DNA of 64,000 nucleotides from Cyanobium sp. Cruz-8D1. GTDB lineage: Bacteria; Cyanobacteriota; Cyanobacteriia; PCC-6307; Cyanobiaceae. Under the pieces are notes generated by a model. The model had not been told where the DNA came from. It ran no database searches and saw nothing but the letters and a program-made list of their open reading frames with translations. The stretch covers positions 1 through 64,000 of the forward strand of contig NZ_JAGQCD010000014.1 in the NCBI RefSeq assembly GCF_024345975.1. The letters run 5' to 3'. Shown here piece after piece: positions 42,225 through 51,985 of the stretch. Each line of letters opens with the position of its first letter. Positions within the stretch are counted from its first letter, which is position 1. The position numbers and the translations under genes were made by a program.

Positions 42225-43838
42225 ATGACCTTGGCCGACCACGACGACGCCTTCCCTGAGGCGACCGCCTACCTGCAGCGGATCCTGCGGGCCCGGGTGT
42301 ACGACGTGGCCATCGAATCCCCCCTCGATCCCGCCCCCAACCTCTCCCGCCGGCTGCTCAACCAGGTGCTGCTCAAGCGGGAGGATCTCCAGCCCGTGTT
42401 CAGCTTCAAATTGCGCGGCGCCTACAACAAAATGGTGGGCCTGGAGCGCTCGGAGCTCGACCGGGGGGTGATCGCCGCCAGCGCCGGCAACCATGCCCAG
42501 GGGGTGGCCCTGGCCGCCCAGCGGCTCGGCTGCACCGCCGTGATCGTGATGCCGATCACCACACCCGAGATGAAGGTGCGCTCGGTGGCGGCCCGGGGGG
42601 CCGAAGTGGTGCTGCATGGCGATACCTACGACGAGGCCTGCGAGGAAGCCCACCGCCTGCAGCGGCAGCGGGGACTCACCTTCATCCATCCCTTCGACGA
42701 CCCGGACGTGATCGCCGGCCAGGGCACGATCGGCCTGGAGATCCTGCGCCAGTGCTCCGATCCCCCCGATGTCATCTACGTGGCGGTGGGTGGCGGCGGG
42801 CTGATCGCTGGCATCGGCGCCTATGTCAAGAGCCTCTGGCCCCAGGTGGAGCTGGTGGGCGTCGAGCCCAGCGATGCCGATGCCATGACCCGTTCGCTGG
42901 CCGCAGGCCGGCGGGTGCGGCTCGACCAGGTGGGCCTGTTCGCCGATGGCGTCGCCGTGCGCCAGGTGGGGGAGCACACCTTCGCCCTGGCCCAGCGCTG
43001 CGTCGACCGCATGGTCACGGTGGACACCGATGAGATCTGCGCCGCCATCAAGGATGTCTTCGAGGACACCCGCTCGATTCTGGAGCCGGCCGGCGCCCTC
43101 TCGGTGGCGGGCATGAAGAAGGACGTGGCGCAGCGGCACCTACGCGACCGGACGCTGGTGGCGGTGGCCTGCGGCGCCAACATGAACTTCGACCGGCTGG
43201 CCTTTGTGGCCGAACGGGCCGAGCTGGGCGAGGAGCGCGAAGCCCTGCTGGCGGTGGAGATCCCGGAGCAACCCGGCAGCCTGGCGCGGTTCTGCGCCGT
43301 CCTCGGCCAGCGCAGCCTCACCGAGTTCAGCTACCGCCTCGCCGACCCCCAGCTGGCCCACATCTTCGTGGGGGTGCAGATCAGCGGCCACCAGGACACC
43401 CGCCGGTTGATGGAGGCCCTGGAGGCCCACGGCTTCCCCTGCCTCGACCTCAGCGGCGACGAGCTGGCCAAGCTGCATCTCTGCCACATGGTGGGCGGAC
43501 GGCTGCCGGCCAGTGCCGGTTCAGCCCTGAACCAGGGGGAAGAGCGCCTCTATCGCTTCGTGTTCCCGGAGCGACCCGGGGCCCTGATGGCCTTCGTGAG
43601 CGCCCTGCATCCCAACTGGAACATCAGCATCTTTCACTACCGCAACCACGGTGCCGACGTGGGGCGCATCGTGGTGGGGGTGCAGGTGCCGCCGGCGGAG
43701 CTGGAGGACTGGCAGGCCTTCCTCGCCGATCTCCCTTACCAGCACTGGGAGGAGACCCACAACCCCGCCTACCGGCTGTTCCTGGGGGAGGTGGGACAGT
43801 CCCTTTCGCCAGACCGTGCCGGCTGTTCCCATGGCTGA
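42225..43838 (+). CDS. ilvA: threonine ammonia-lyase (biosynthetic)
   Basis: A 537-residue enzyme from ATG 42225. The PLP lysine is in VFSFKLRGAYNKM; SAGNHAQGVALAAQRLG and VGGGGLIAGIGAYVKSL are cofactor-binding loops. After residue ~350 two ACT-like regulatory repeats follow (EIPEQPGSLARFCAVLG and FPERPGALMAFVSAL). It makes 2-oxobutanoate for isoleucine synthesis and should be feedback-inhibited by isoleucine. The scpB start lies inside its last codons. Confidence 0.93.
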   Translation: MTLADHDDAFPEATAYLQRILRARVYDVAIESPLDPAPNLSRRLLNQVLLKREDLQPVFSFKLRGAYNKMVGLERSELDRGVIAASAGNHAQGVALAAQRLGCTAVIVMPITTPEMKVRSVAARGAEVVLHGDTYDEACEEAHRLQRQRGLTFIHPFDDPDVIAGQGTIGLEILRQCSDPPDVIYVAVGGGGLIAGIGAYVKSLWPQVELVGVEPSDADAMTRSLAAGRRVRLDQVGLFADGVAVRQVGEHTFALAQRCVDRMVTVDTDEICAAIKDVFEDTRSILEPAGALSVAGMKKDVAQRHLRDRTLVAVACGANMNFDRLAFVAERAELGEEREALLAVEIPEQPGSLARFCAVLGQRSLTEFSYRLADPQLAHIFVGVQISGHQDTRRLMEALEAHGFPCLDLSGDELAKLHLCHMVGGRLPASAGSALNQGEERLYRFVFPERPGALMAFVSALHPNWNISIFHYRNHGADVGRIVVGVQVPPAELEDWQAFLADLPYQHWEETHNPAYRLFLGEVGQSLSPDRAGCSHG

Positions 43839-44397
43839 ACCCGAACCCTTCTGCGGACTGTCCCTGCCGGCACGGCTGGAAGCGATCCTGTACCTCAAGG
43901 GGCGGCCGTTGGAGCTGGGGGAACTGGCCAGCATCGCCGGCATCGAACGGGACGCCACCGAGCTGGCCCTGATCACCCTGATGGCCGACTACGCCCACCG
44001 GGACACCGCCCTGGAGATCCACCAGGACGGTCAGCGCTATGCGCTGCAGCTGCGCGCGGGCCTGGGGGATCTGGTGCAGAATCTGCTGCCGGTGGATCTG
44101 TCGATCGCCTCCCTGCGCACCCTGGCCACCATCGCCCTCAAGAAGCGGCTGCTGCAGTCGGAACTGGTGGAGCTACGCGGCTCGGGGGCCTACGAGCACA
44201 TCAAGGAGCTGCTGGCCCAGGACTTCATCGAACGACGTCGCCAGAGTGACGGGCGTTCCTACTGGCTCAGCCTGAGCGAGAAGTTCCACCGCACCTTCTC
44301 GCTGAAGGCGGACGACCTGGCGGCCCTGGGCTCGCGTCTGGCGGCCGCCGAGACAGACGCGAGCCCGCTGACGCCCGAGGATGAAGCGGATCCATAG
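43831..44397 (+). CDS. scpB: segregation and condensation protein ScpB
   Basis: A 188-residue winged-helix protein, starting GLSLPARLEAILYLKGRPLE and including LRTLATIALKKRLLQSELVE, LRGSGAYEHIKELLAQDFIE and SYWLSLSEKFHRTFSL. ScpB with ScpA bridges SMC heads in bacterial chromosome condensation. Its ATG overlaps the ilvA stop by eight bases. scpA is not in this window. Confidence 0.85.
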   Translation: MAEPEPFCGLSLPARLEAILYLKGRPLELGELASIAGIERDATELALITLMADYAHRDTALEIHQDGQRYALQLRAGLGDLVQNLLPVDLSIASLRTLATIALKKRLLQSELVELRGSGAYEHIKELLAQDFIERRRQSDGRSYWLSLSEKFHRTFSLKADDLAALGSRLAAAETDASPLTPEDEADP

Positions 44398-44438
44398 AGT
44401 TGGCTGGCGGTTGCAGCCCCACCCCCTCGACCTCTTCT

Positions 44439-44732
44439 ATGAATATCCTCGTTTTCCTGCTCCAGGTGCTGGCCCAGACCCTCAGCATTTACCTCCTGGT
44501 GCTGCTGGTCCGGGTGCTGCTGAGCTGGTTCCCCAACCTCGACTGGAGCAACCCGGTGCTCTCCAGCGTCAGCGCCATCACCGACCCGTATCTCAACGCC
44601 TTCCGGGGCCTGATTCCGCCCCTGGGTGGGCTGGATCTGTCGGCCCTGGTGGCCTTCATCGCCCTGCAGCTGGCCCAGAGCCTGCTGGGGGCCGCGATCG
44701 CCACCCTCTCCTCCGGCGGCCTGCCCTACTGA
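44439..44732 (+). CDS. YggT-family membrane protein
   Basis: From ATG 44439 a 97-residue protein with two membrane helices: FLLQVLAQTLSIYLLVLLVR and LVAFIALQLAQSLLGAAIA. Between them lies SWFPNLDWSNPVLSSVSAIT with PYLNAFRGLIPPLGGLD, the YggT/Ycf19 signature. Relatives in plastids (CCB3) help assemble cytochrome b6f, and cyanobacterial ones affect nucleoid or division processes. The function here is not determined. It overlaps the convergent gene at 44726 by seven bases. Confidence 0.8.
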   Translation: MNILVFLLQVLAQTLSIYLLVLLVRVLLSWFPNLDWSNPVLSSVSAITDPYLNAFRGLIPPLGGLDLSALVAFIALQLAQSLLGAAIATLSSGGLPY

Positions 44733-45244
44733 GCGGACAGATCGTCGGAGGCGCCCAAGGCCTCTTCCAGGGGCAGAAGTTCATCGTCCACCCCGGCCCG
44801 GGTTCGCACCGGGGAGCTGAATCCCCTTGCCTTGACACTGCGGGTACCAAGCGGGCCGGGGGTGCCCGCCGGCACCGCCAGCCGCAGGGCGAAGTTGGAG
44901 CGTCCAGGCGGCACGTCGCCGATCGAGCCCACCCGGGTGCGGTTGGGCAGCACCGGCTCACCGCTGGCATCGAGGATCAGCCCGAAGACATCGGTGTCCA
45001 TGACGGCCTTGGCCCCAGGGTTCACCACGACACCCCGCAAGGCCCAGCAACTGGCGCCACTGGGGCGGGCCAGCTCCGGCTGCGTGCCCTGATCACCGGC
45101 GGGGCAGGGCTCGAGCACCACCTCCGACACCTTCAGGTCGGTGGCGGCCGCTGAGGCGGGGCCAGAGAGCAGAAGCAACAGCCCCAGAAGCAGGCCGGAG
45201 GCCAGCCGGGCGAAACGCGTCGCGAGGGATCTTCGCTGTTTCAC
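44726..45244 (-). CDS. secreted hypothetical protein
   Basis: A 172-residue product with a Sec signal (ASGLLLGLLLLLSGPASAAA, cleavage probably after ASA) and a mature beta-rich domain containing CPAGDQGTQPELARP, CWALRGVVVNPGAKAVMDTD and GDVPPGRSNFALRLAVPAG. Two Cys could form a disulfide. The 'nonlocal beta, VNPG.K.V..TDV' pattern recalls FxLYD-like or transglutaminase-linked domains but I cannot name the family. It is co-directional with the mazG-like gene, overlapping its end by four bases. Confidence 0.55.
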   Translation of the reverse strand: MKQRRSLATRFARLASGLLLGLLLLLSGPASAAATDLKVSEVVLEPCPAGDQGTQPELARPSGASCWALRGVVVNPGAKAVMDTDVFGLILDASGEPVLPNRTRVGSIGDVPPGRSNFALRLAVPAGTPGPLGTRSVKARGFSSPVRTRAGVDDELLPLEEALGASDDLSAQ

Positions 45245-45570
45245 CGCCGATCGCCGCTGCCTCCGATCACGTTACGGTCCGCGCGACTGGCCAGTTTGGC
45301 CAGATTGGCGCCCGCCACGTCGTCGAGATCGAGCCCCAGCTCCGTGGCCAGCTGGGCCACGTACCAGAGCACGTCCCCCAGCTCCAGCCGCAGGTCGTCG
45401 CGGACGTCGGGGCCGAAGTCGCCGCCCCGGTCCCGCAGCACCTTCTTCACCTTGTCGGCCACCTCGCCGGCCTCGCCGCACAACCCCAGCGTGGGGTAAA
45501 GGATGTTGGCCCCGATATCCGGGTAGCGCGCCGTCTCACGGGAGCGGGTCTGGTAGTCCTGAAAGTCCAT
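45241..45570 (-). CDS. MazG-like nucleotide pyrophosphohydrolase
   Basis: From ATG 45570 (MDFQDYQTRSRETARYPD) this gives 109 residues. The MazG fold is shown by LGLCGEAGEVADKVKKVLRD (ExxE metal site) and LRLELGDVLWYVAQLATELG (ELGD). Such enzymes hydrolyse non-canonical or excess nucleoside triphosphates. The frame is open 42 codons upstream across the divergent pyk start, but the family start fits 45570. Confidence 0.85.
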   Translation of the reverse strand: MDFQDYQTRSRETARYPDIGANILYPTLGLCGEAGEVADKVKKVLRDRGGDFGPDVRDDLRLELGDVLWYVAQLATELGLDLDDVAGANLAKLASRADRNVIGGSGDRR

Positions 45571-45629
45571 TCCAAGCTCGCTCCGGGCAAGTCCGGATGG
45601 TAGTTTCCGGCCCTGTACACGGTCGACCC

Positions 45630-47414
45630 ATGGCCCCTCACGATCTGATGCGTCGCACAAAGATCGTGGCCACGATCGGACCCGCCACCGAGTCACCAGA
45701 GGTACTGCGGCAGCTGATCGCCGCCGGTGCCACCACCTTCCGTCTCAACTTCTCCCACGGCGACCACAGCGACCACGCCGATCGGATCGCCACCATCCGC
45801 CAGGTGGCCCACGAACTGGGCGTGCACATCGGCATCCTCCAGGATCTCCAGGGCCCCAAGATCCGCCTGGGCCGCTTCCAGGCCGGTCCCATCACCCTGG
45901 CCAAGGGGGATCTGTTCTCGCTCACCTCCCGCGCCGTCAACTGCGACAACACGATCGCCACGGTCACCTATGAGCGCCTGGCGGATGAGGTGGCCTGCGG
46001 CAGCCGCATCCTGCTCGACGACGGCCGGGTGGAGATGGTGGTGGTGGAGGTCGACGTCCCCGGACAGACCCTCAAGTGCAGGGTCACCGTGGGTGGGGTG
46101 CTCTCCAACAACAAGGGGGTCAACTTCCCCGATGTCCAGCTCTCGATCCGGGCCCTGACCCCCAAGGACCGCCGCGACCTGAGCTTCGGTCTGCAGCAGG
46201 GGGTCGACTGGGTGGCCCTCAGCTTCGTGCGCAATCCTTCCGACATGCTCGAGATCCGCGAGCTGATCCGCAGCCAGGGCCACAACACCCCGGTGGTGGC
46301 CAAGATCGAGAAGTTCGAGGCGATTGACGCCATCGACGCCATCCTTCCCCTCTGCGACGGGGTGATGGTGGCCCGGGGTGACCTCGGGGTGGAGATGCCC
46401 GCTGAGGAGGTGCCCCTGTTGCAGAAGGAGTTGATCCGCAAGGCCAACAGCCTCGGCATCCCGATCATCACGGCCACCCAGATGCTCGATTCGATGGCCT
46501 CCTGCCCCCGGCCCACCCGGGCCGAGGTGAGCGATGTGGCCAACGCCATCCTCGACGGCACCGACGCGGTGATGCTCTCCAACGAGACCGCCGTGGGCGA
46601 CTTCCCGGTCGAAGCCGTGGCCACGATGGATCAGATCGCCCGCCGCATCGAGCGCGACTACCCCCAGCGGGTACTGGACAGCCACATGGCCACCACCATC
46701 CCCAACGCCATCTGCCAGGCGGTCAGCAGCATCGCCCGCCAGCTCAACGCCGCGGCGATCCTGCCCCTCACCAAGACCGGCTCCACGGCGCGCAACGTCA
46801 GCAAGTTCCGCCCGAGCACACCGATCCTGGCGATCACCTCCGATGTCACCGTGGCCCGCCAGCTGCAGCTGGTGTGGGGGGTCAATCCCCTGCTGATCCA
46901 CGACGAGCCGAGCAGCAGCCGCACCTTCAGCGTCGCCATGGCAGCCGCGCAGGAGCAGGGGCTCCTGGCTGCCGGCGATCTGGTGGTCCAGACCGCCGGC
47001 ACCCTCGAAGGGGTGAGCGGCTCCACCGACCTGGTCAAGGTGGGCATCGTCTCCGCCGTCATGGGCCGCGGTGTCGGCATCGGCAGCGGCACGGTCAGCG
47101 GCAAGGTGCGGCTGGCCAGCACTCCGGAGGAGGCGTCCCGCCTGGAGGCCGGCGAGATCCTGGTGGTGCGCGAAACCAGTGCCGCCTACCTGGAGGCGAT
47201 CCGCAAGGCCCGTGGGGTGATTGCCGAGGAGGAGGGTCGCCAGAGCCATGCGGCCGTGATCGGTGAGCGGCTGGGGGTGCCTGTGATCGTGGGTGTGGCC
47301 AACGCCACCCTGGAATTGCGCATGGGGGAGGTGGTCACCCTGGAAGTGCAGGACGGTGTGGTGCACCGAGGTCCCCAGAGCACCCACCCCTCAGCGGTGC
47401 CGTCGTTCCTCTAG
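45630..47414 (+). CDS. pyk: pyruvate kinase with C-terminal PEP-utiliser-like domain
   Basis: A 594-residue enzyme starting at ATG 45630. Catalytic motifs include RRTKIVATIGPATESPEVL, TFRLNFSHGDHSDHADRI, MVARGDLGVEMPAEEVPLLQ (metal site) and MLSNETAVGDFPVEAV. After the kinase (~475 residues) comes a domain with GEILVVRETSAAYLEAIRKA and EEEGRQSHAAVIGERLGVP, like the phosphohistidine domain of PEP-utilising enzymes, standard for cyanobacterial long pyruvate kinases. It makes ATP and pyruvate in lower glycolysis. Confidence 0.93.
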   Translation: MAPHDLMRRTKIVATIGPATESPEVLRQLIAAGATTFRLNFSHGDHSDHADRIATIRQVAHELGVHIGILQDLQGPKIRLGRFQAGPITLAKGDLFSLTSRAVNCDNTIATVTYERLADEVACGSRILLDDGRVEMVVVEVDVPGQTLKCRVTVGGVLSNNKGVNFPDVQLSIRALTPKDRRDLSFGLQQGVDWVALSFVRNPSDMLEIRELIRSQGHNTPVVAKIEKFEAIDAIDAILPLCDGVMVARGDLGVEMPAEEVPLLQKELIRKANSLGIPIITATQMLDSMASCPRPTRAEVSDVANAILDGTDAVMLSNETAVGDFPVEAVATMDQIARRIERDYPQRVLDSHMATTIPNAICQAVSSIARQLNAAAILPLTKTGSTARNVSKFRPSTPILAITSDVTVARQLQLVWGVNPLLIHDEPSSSRTFSVAMAAAQEQGLLAAGDLVVQTAGTLEGVSGSTDLVKVGIVSAVMGRGVGIGSGTVSGKVRLASTPEEASRLEAGEILVVRETSAAYLEAIRKARGVIAEEEGRQSHAAVIGERLGVPVIVGVANATLELRMGEVVTLEVQDGVVHRGPQSTHPSAVPSFL

Positions 47415-47441
47415 AACCGAAGCCCCTCCGGCTGCGCCGCC

Positions 47442-48671
47442 ATGGCCTCCAAGCTGCCCCTGAGCGAAACGGTGGCCATGGCGTTGCTGACGCTGCGCTC
47501 CAACCGCCTACGCAGCCTGCTCACCATGTTGGGCATCGTCATCGGCAACGCCTCGGTGATCACCCTGGTGGGGGTGGGTCGGGGTGCCCAGAACCTCGCC
47601 GAAAGCCAGCTCAGCACCCTGGGCGCCAACGTGCTGTTCGTGGTCCCAGGCAACAACGACACCCGGCGCCAGGGGATCGAGATGCCCCGCACCCTGGTGC
47701 TGGAGGACGCCAAGGCCATCGCTGAGCAGGTGCCCAGCGTGCGCCGGGTCGCGCCCCAGATCACCCTCAATGAAGTGGCCCAGGCCGGCGGCTTCAGCTC
47801 CTCGGTCTCTGTTTCGGGGGTGACCCCCGAGTTCCTGCCGGTGCGCAGTTTCGAGGTGGCCCGGGGCCGCTTCATCGACGCGCGCGACGTGAAGGGGGCC
47901 CGCAACGTGGTGGTGATCGGTCCGGACCTGCAGCAGAAGCTGATGCCAACCGGGGAAGCCCTGGGGCGCCAGCTGCGCCTCCGCGACAAATCATTTGAGG
48001 TGATCGGCGTGCTGGCACCGAAGGGGGCCGTGTTCGGCTCCAACCAGGACGAGAACGCCTACATCCCCCTCACCACCATGGTGAGCCAGCTGAGTGGGCG
48101 GGATCCAACGTTTGGCATCAGCCTGACGTTCATCAGCGTCGAGGCCCGCGACGAAGCCAGCACCGGAGCAGCCGCCTTCCAGATCACCAACCTGCTGCGT
48201 CAGCGCCACCGGCTGCTGCGGGAGGACGACTTCGCCGTGCGCTCCCAGAAGGATGCCCTCACCATCGTCGGCACGATCACCGGCGGCCTCACCCTGATGC
48301 TGGGGGCCATCGGTGCGGTGTCCCTGCTCGTGGGAGGGATCGGCATCATGAACATCATGTTGGTGTCCGTGAGCGAACGCACCGAGGAGATCGGCCTGCG
48401 CAAGGCCCTCGGCGCCCGCAGCAGCGACGTGCTGCTGCAGTTCCTGGTGGAGTCGCTGGTGCTCGCCAGCCTCGGTGGCGTCATCGGCAGTGCCCTGGGG
48501 CTCGGCACGGTGGCCCTGGTTGGGGCCCTCACCCCGCTGCCCGCCACGATCGAGGCCAGCACGGTGCTGCTGACGGTGGGTCTGTCGGGTTCGATCGGCC
48601 TGTTCTTCGGCGTGGTGCCGGCGCGGCGGGCGGCGCGGCTGGATCCGATCGCGGCCCTGAGGAGCCTTTGA
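47442..48671 (+). CDS. MacB-like ABC transporter permease (FtsX/MacB family)
   Basis: A 409-residue protein with helix 1 in LLTMLGIVIGNASVITLVGV, a ~230-residue periplasmic MacB core domain (GVTPEFLPVRSFEVARGRFI), and three C-terminal helices with GGIGIMNIMLVSVSERTEEI, GLRKALGARSSDVLLQFLVE and a final FFGVVPARRAARLDPIAALR. It has no ATPase domain, so a separate MacB-type ATPase is required and is not in the window. Its cargo (peptide, lipid or siderophore export) is unknown. It follows pyk by 27 bases. Confidence 0.85.
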   Translation: MASKLPLSETVAMALLTLRSNRLRSLLTMLGIVIGNASVITLVGVGRGAQNLAESQLSTLGANVLFVVPGNNDTRRQGIEMPRTLVLEDAKAIAEQVPSVRRVAPQITLNEVAQAGGFSSSVSVSGVTPEFLPVRSFEVARGRFIDARDVKGARNVVVIGPDLQQKLMPTGEALGRQLRLRDKSFEVIGVLAPKGAVFGSNQDENAYIPLTTMVSQLSGRDPTFGISLTFISVEARDEASTGAAAFQITNLLRQRHRLLREDDFAVRSQKDALTIVGTITGGLTLMLGAIGAVSLLVGGIGIMNIMLVSVSERTEEIGLRKALGARSSDVLLQFLVESLVLASLGGVIGSALGLGTVALVGALTPLPATIEASTVLLTVGLSGSIGLFFGVVPARRAARLDPIAALRSL

Positions 48672-48833
48672 TCTGCAACGCCACCGCAACGCCATCGCCA
48701 CGACGGGGGAGGCACCAGCCACCCACGGGACCAACGAGAAGAGAAGAAAGTCTTAAGACTGGCAATCCGTCGCCTTCGTCACCGAATCCCCACAGCCGGA
48801 CTGTCTTGATGGTAAGGAAGCCGCCGAACAAAG

Positions 48834-49136
48834 GTGTTGGAACAGTTGGCCAGGACGGAACAGGTGGATTGCGGCTACCGGAATGGATCCGATCGCATGA
48901 TCATCCTGCGCTGCATCGGGCCGGAACAGTTCTTCCTTGAACGGGTCGTCTTTCCTTTTGAACTCCTGACCTTTCGCTGTCCGACCGGGAGCGAAGTGGA
49001 AATCTGGACCCATGGTCTCGGTGGACCCGAACTGCTCGAGTCCATCGAGTCCCGCGAGTTGATCATGGAAGCCGCCCCCGTCCCCGACGCTGCCATGGGT
49101 GGCAGCGAGGCCAACCCCTGGCTGCAGGCCAGCTGA
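48834..49136 (+). CDS. DUF1830 protein
   Basis: A 100-residue protein from a GTG at 48834. The central CGYRNGSDRMIILRCIGPEQ with FFLERVVFPFELLTFRCP and GSEVEIWTH matches the cyanobacterial DUF1830 family. No function is established. It lies between the MacB-like permease and ftsH; the 162-base gap before it contains the perfect 12-bp palindrome AGTCTTAAGACT (48749-48760). Confidence 0.7.
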   Translation: MLEQLARTEQVDCGYRNGSDRMIILRCIGPEQFFLERVVFPFELLTFRCPTGSEVEIWTHGLGGPELLESIESRELIMEAAPVPDAAMGGSEANPWLQAS

Positions 49137-49142
49137 GCAGGG

Positions 49143-49190
49143 CGGGAGCCAGACGACGAAGACGTCAACCTTGACGCCGGAAGGCTCCCG
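49143..49190 (+). promoter_or_regulatory. branched hairpin upstream of ftsH
   Basis: CGGGAGCC at 49143 pairs with GGCTCCCG ending at 49190, and inside it CGTCAA pairs with TTGACG around CC. The structure lies between the DUF1830 stop and the ftsH start at 49236. With no T-run it may be a 3' stabiliser, an attenuator or a leader element of ftsH. Confidence 0.35.
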
Positions 49191-49235
49191 AAGCCGGACC
49201 CCCCGCTCTTAAGGTTGTCCAAAAGCTTCACAACC

Positions 49236-51212
49236 ATGAATCAGCGCTGGCGTGTTCTTGCCCTGTGGCTGTTGCCGGTCGCCGTGGCCCTCTTCCTGGG
49301 CTGGCAGTTACTGAGTTCAGGAGGACGGTTGGCGCCCGGGCCCACCGGTGACACCACTTCGCCCCGTAACGCCGCGGTGGCCCGGATGAGCTACGGCCGC
49401 TTCCTCGATTACGTCGAAGCGGGCCGGGTCACGGCGGTCGACATCTACGACGGTGGCCGCACGGCCGTGATCGAAGCGGTGGATCCCGACCTTGATAACC
49501 GGGTGCAACGGCTGCGCGTGGACCTTCCCGGTGTTGCCCCCGAGCTGATCAACAAGCTCAAGGATCAGGGCATCAGCTTCGATGTCCACCCCCCCAAAGC
49601 CACTCCGCCCGCCCTGGGCCTGCTGGGCAACCTGCTGTTCCCCCTGCTGCTGATCGGATCCCTGATCTTCCTGGCCCGGCGCTCCTCCGGCATGCCCGGC
49701 GGGCCTGGCCAGGCGATGCAGTTCGGCAAAACCAAGGCCCGTTTCGCGATGGAAGCGGAAACCGGCGTCAAGTTTGATGATGTGGCCGGCGTTGAGGAAG
49801 CCAAACAGGACCTGCAGGAAGTGGTGACCTTCCTGAAGACCCCAGAGCGTTTCACTTCCGTGGGTGCCAAGATCCCCCGCGGTGTGCTGCTGGTGGGCCC
49901 CCCCGGCACCGGCAAGACCCTGCTGGCCAAGGCCATCGCCGGTGAGGCCGGCGTGCCCTTCTTTTCCCTGTCAGGCTCGGAATTCGTGGAGATGTTCGTG
50001 GGTGTCGGCGCCAGCCGCGTCCGCGACCTCTTCAAGCGGGCCAAGGAGAACAGCCCTTGCCTGATCTTCATCGATGAGATCGACGCCGTCGGTCGTCAGC
50101 GTGGTGCCGGCATCGGCGGCGGCAACGACGAGCGCGAACAGACCCTCAACCAGCTCCTCACCGAGATGGACGGGTTTGAGGGCAACAGCGGCATCATCAT
50201 CATCGCGGCCACCAACCGCCCTGATGTTCTCGATTCAGCCCTGATGCGTCCGGGCCGTTTCGATCGCCAGGTCCAGGTGGATGCCCCAGACATCAAGGGA
50301 CGCCTCTCGATCCTGAAGGTGCACAGCCGCAACAAGAAACTGGCCGATGATGTTTCTCTGGAGATGGTGGCCCGCCGCACCCCTGGTTTCACAGGGGCCG
50401 ATCTGGCCAACCTGCTCAACGAGGCGGCGATCCTCACCGCAAGGCGGCGCAAGGAGGCCACCGGCCTGGCGGAGATCGACGACGCCGTGGATCGGATCAT
50501 TGCCGGGATGGAGGGCAAGCCGCTCACCGACGGCCGCAGCAAACGGCTGATCGCTTATCACGAAGTGGGCCACGCCCTGGTGGGCACCCTGGTGAAGCAG
50601 CACGACCCCGTCCAGAAAGTCACCCTGATTCCCAGGGGCCAGGCCCAGGGCCTCACCTGGTTTGCCCCCGATGAAGAGCAGATGCTGGTGAGCCGGGCCC
50701 AGCTGCGGGCCCGCATCATGGGAGCCCTCGGCGGCAGGGCCGCGGAGGACGTGGTCTTCGGCCATTCGGAAGTCACCACCGGTGCCGGCGGTGACATTCA
50801 GCAGGTGGCCTCCATGGCTCGGCAGATGGTCACCCGCTTCGGCATGAGCGAGCTGGGTCCGATGTCCCTGGAGGCTGGCAACCAGGAGGTGTTTCTGGGC
50901 CGCGACCTGATGACCCGCAGCGATGTTTCCGATGCCATCGCCCACAAGATCGATGCAGCCGTTCGGCACATCGTCCAGGGCTGTTACACCGACACCGTCA
51001 AGTTGGTGGCCGAGCATCGCGCCTGCATGGACAGGCTGGTGGAGCTGCTGATCGAGAAGGAAAGTCTCGATGGTGATGAGTTCCGGCTGATCGTCTCAGA
51101 GTTTGCCGCCATTCCCGACAAGGACCGTTTCTCCCCCCTGCTCACGGCTGCTGATCTGGCAACCGCTAGCCACCAGGAAACCGCTGTGGCTGATCCAGCC
51201 GAAGCTTCCTGA
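49236..51212 (+). CDS. ftsH: ATP-dependent zinc metalloprotease FtsH
   Basis: From ATG 49236 this gives 658 residues; the frame is open seven codons further upstream. There are two N-terminal membrane helices, [19 protein letters not shown] and [20 protein letters not shown]. The AAA+ domain has [39 protein letters not shown] and [20 protein letters not shown]; the zinc site is [11 protein letters not shown] (HExxH). Cyanobacterial FtsH complexes degrade damaged D1 during photosystem II repair; this copy could be any of the paralogues. It is followed by a strong terminator. Confidence 0.94.
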   Translation: MNQRWRVLALWLLPVAVALFLGWQLLSSGGRLAPGPTGDTTSPRNAAVARMSYGRFLDYVEAGRVTAVDIYDGGRTAVIEAVDPDLDNRVQRLRVDLPGVAPELINKLKDQGISFDVHPPKATPPALGLLGNLLFPLLLIGSLIFLARRSSGMPGGPGQAMQFGKTKARFAMEAETGVKFDDVAGVEEAKQDLQEVVTFLKTPERFTSVGAKIPRGVLLVGPPGTGKTLLAKAIAGEAGVPFFSLSGSEFVEMFVGVGASRVRDLFKRAKENSPCLIFIDEIDAVGRQRGAGIGGGNDEREQTLNQLLTEMDGFEGNSGIIIIAATNRPDVLDSALMRPGRFDRQVQVDAPDIKGRLSILKVHSRNKKLADDVSLEMVARRTPGFTGADLANLLNEAAILTARRRKEATGLAEIDDAVDRIIAGMEGKPLTDGRSKRLIAYHEVGHALVGTLVKQHDPVQKVTLIPRGQAQGLTWFAPDEEQMLVSRAQLRARIMGALGGRAAEDVVFGHSEVTTGAGGDIQQVASMARQMVTRFGMSELGPMSLEAGNQEVFLGRDLMTRSDVSDAIAHKIDAAVRHIVQGCYTDTVKLVAEHRACMDRLVELLIEKESLDGDEFRLIVSEFAAIPDKDRFSPLLTAADLATASHQETAVADPAEAS

Positions 51213-51235
51213 AGCTGGATTCCGGATCCCCATGC

Positions 51236-51263
51236 AAAAGGCCTGCTCACGCAGGCCTTTTTT
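51236..51263. terminator. bidirectional intrinsic terminator between ftsH and clpP
   Basis: AAAAGGCCTGC, loop TCAC, then GCAGGCC followed by six T: an eleven-base uninterrupted arm with T-runs on both strands. It can serve both the ftsH transcript and the convergent clpP transcript. Confidence 0.9.
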
Positions 51264-51299
51264 GTGATTGATTCAGCCGGCTTTGGCAGCCCTGCAGGC

Positions 51300-51890
51300 T
51301 CAGACCGGACGGATGGGCCGCTTCTCGATCACCTTGTCGATCAGGCCGTAGGCCATCGCTTCGGCCGGGGACATGAAGAAGTCCCGATCGGTGTCGATCT
51401 GGATCTGCTCAAGATCGCGTCCGGTGCGGCTGGCCAGCTCCCTGTTGAGCTTGTCCTTGAGATACAGGATTTCGTCGGCCTGAATGCGGATGTCGCTGGC
51501 CTGGCCCCGGGCCCCACCCAGGGGCTGATGGATCATGATCCGCGAATGGGTCAGGCTGCTGCGCTTGCCCTTGGCTCCAGCGCAGAGCAGAAAGGCGCCC
51601 ATGCTGGCCGCCAGGCCCACGCAAACGGTCTGCACATCAGGTTTGATGTGCTGCATGGTGTCGAAGATGCCGAGGCCGTCGTAAACAGAACCTCCCGGGG
51701 AATTGACGTACAGGAAGATATCTTTTTCGGGATCCTCCGCTTCCAGAAACAGCAACTGGGCCACCACACGGTTGGCGGATTCGGCTGTGACCGGTTCTCC
51801 GAGAAAGATGATCCTCTCCCGCAGCAGGCGGGAATAGATGTCGAAGGCTCTTTCACCGCGACCCGACTCCTCGATGACGATCGGGATCAT
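51300..51890 (-). CDS. clpP: ATP-dependent Clp protease proteolytic subunit
   Basis: A 196-residue ClpP with [20 protein letters not shown], the nucleophile Ser in [18 protein letters not shown], the catalytic His in [15 protein letters not shown] and the Asp in [14 protein letters not shown]. All three catalytic residues are present, so it is a ClpP rather than a ClpR-type subunit. It starts about 95 bases from the divergent thf1 gene and ends at the bidirectional terminator. Confidence 0.95.
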   Translation of the reverse strand: MIPIVIEESGRGERAFDIYSRLLRERIIFLGEPVTAESANRVVAQLLFLEAEDPEKDIFLYVNSPGGSVYDGLGIFDTMQHIKPDVQTVCVGLAASMGAFLLCAGAKGKRSSLTHSRIMIHQPLGGARGQASDIRIQADEILYLKDKLNRELASRTGRDLEQIQIDTDRDFFMSPAEAMAYGLIDKVIEKRPIRPV

Positions 51891-51985
51891 GGGCTCCAGA
51901 CAGGCGATTGAGACGATCCTACCCAGCCGCCGATCGGGTCGAGTGCCTGCAGCGCTATGGTCGCAGCAACGAAGAATCCAACCGC

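Noticed and set aside
10919-44705. HIP1-type octamers (GCGATCGC) as a lineage marker
   Set aside because: A few isolated matches occur, but by eye they are not obviously over-represented and I could not count them reliably.
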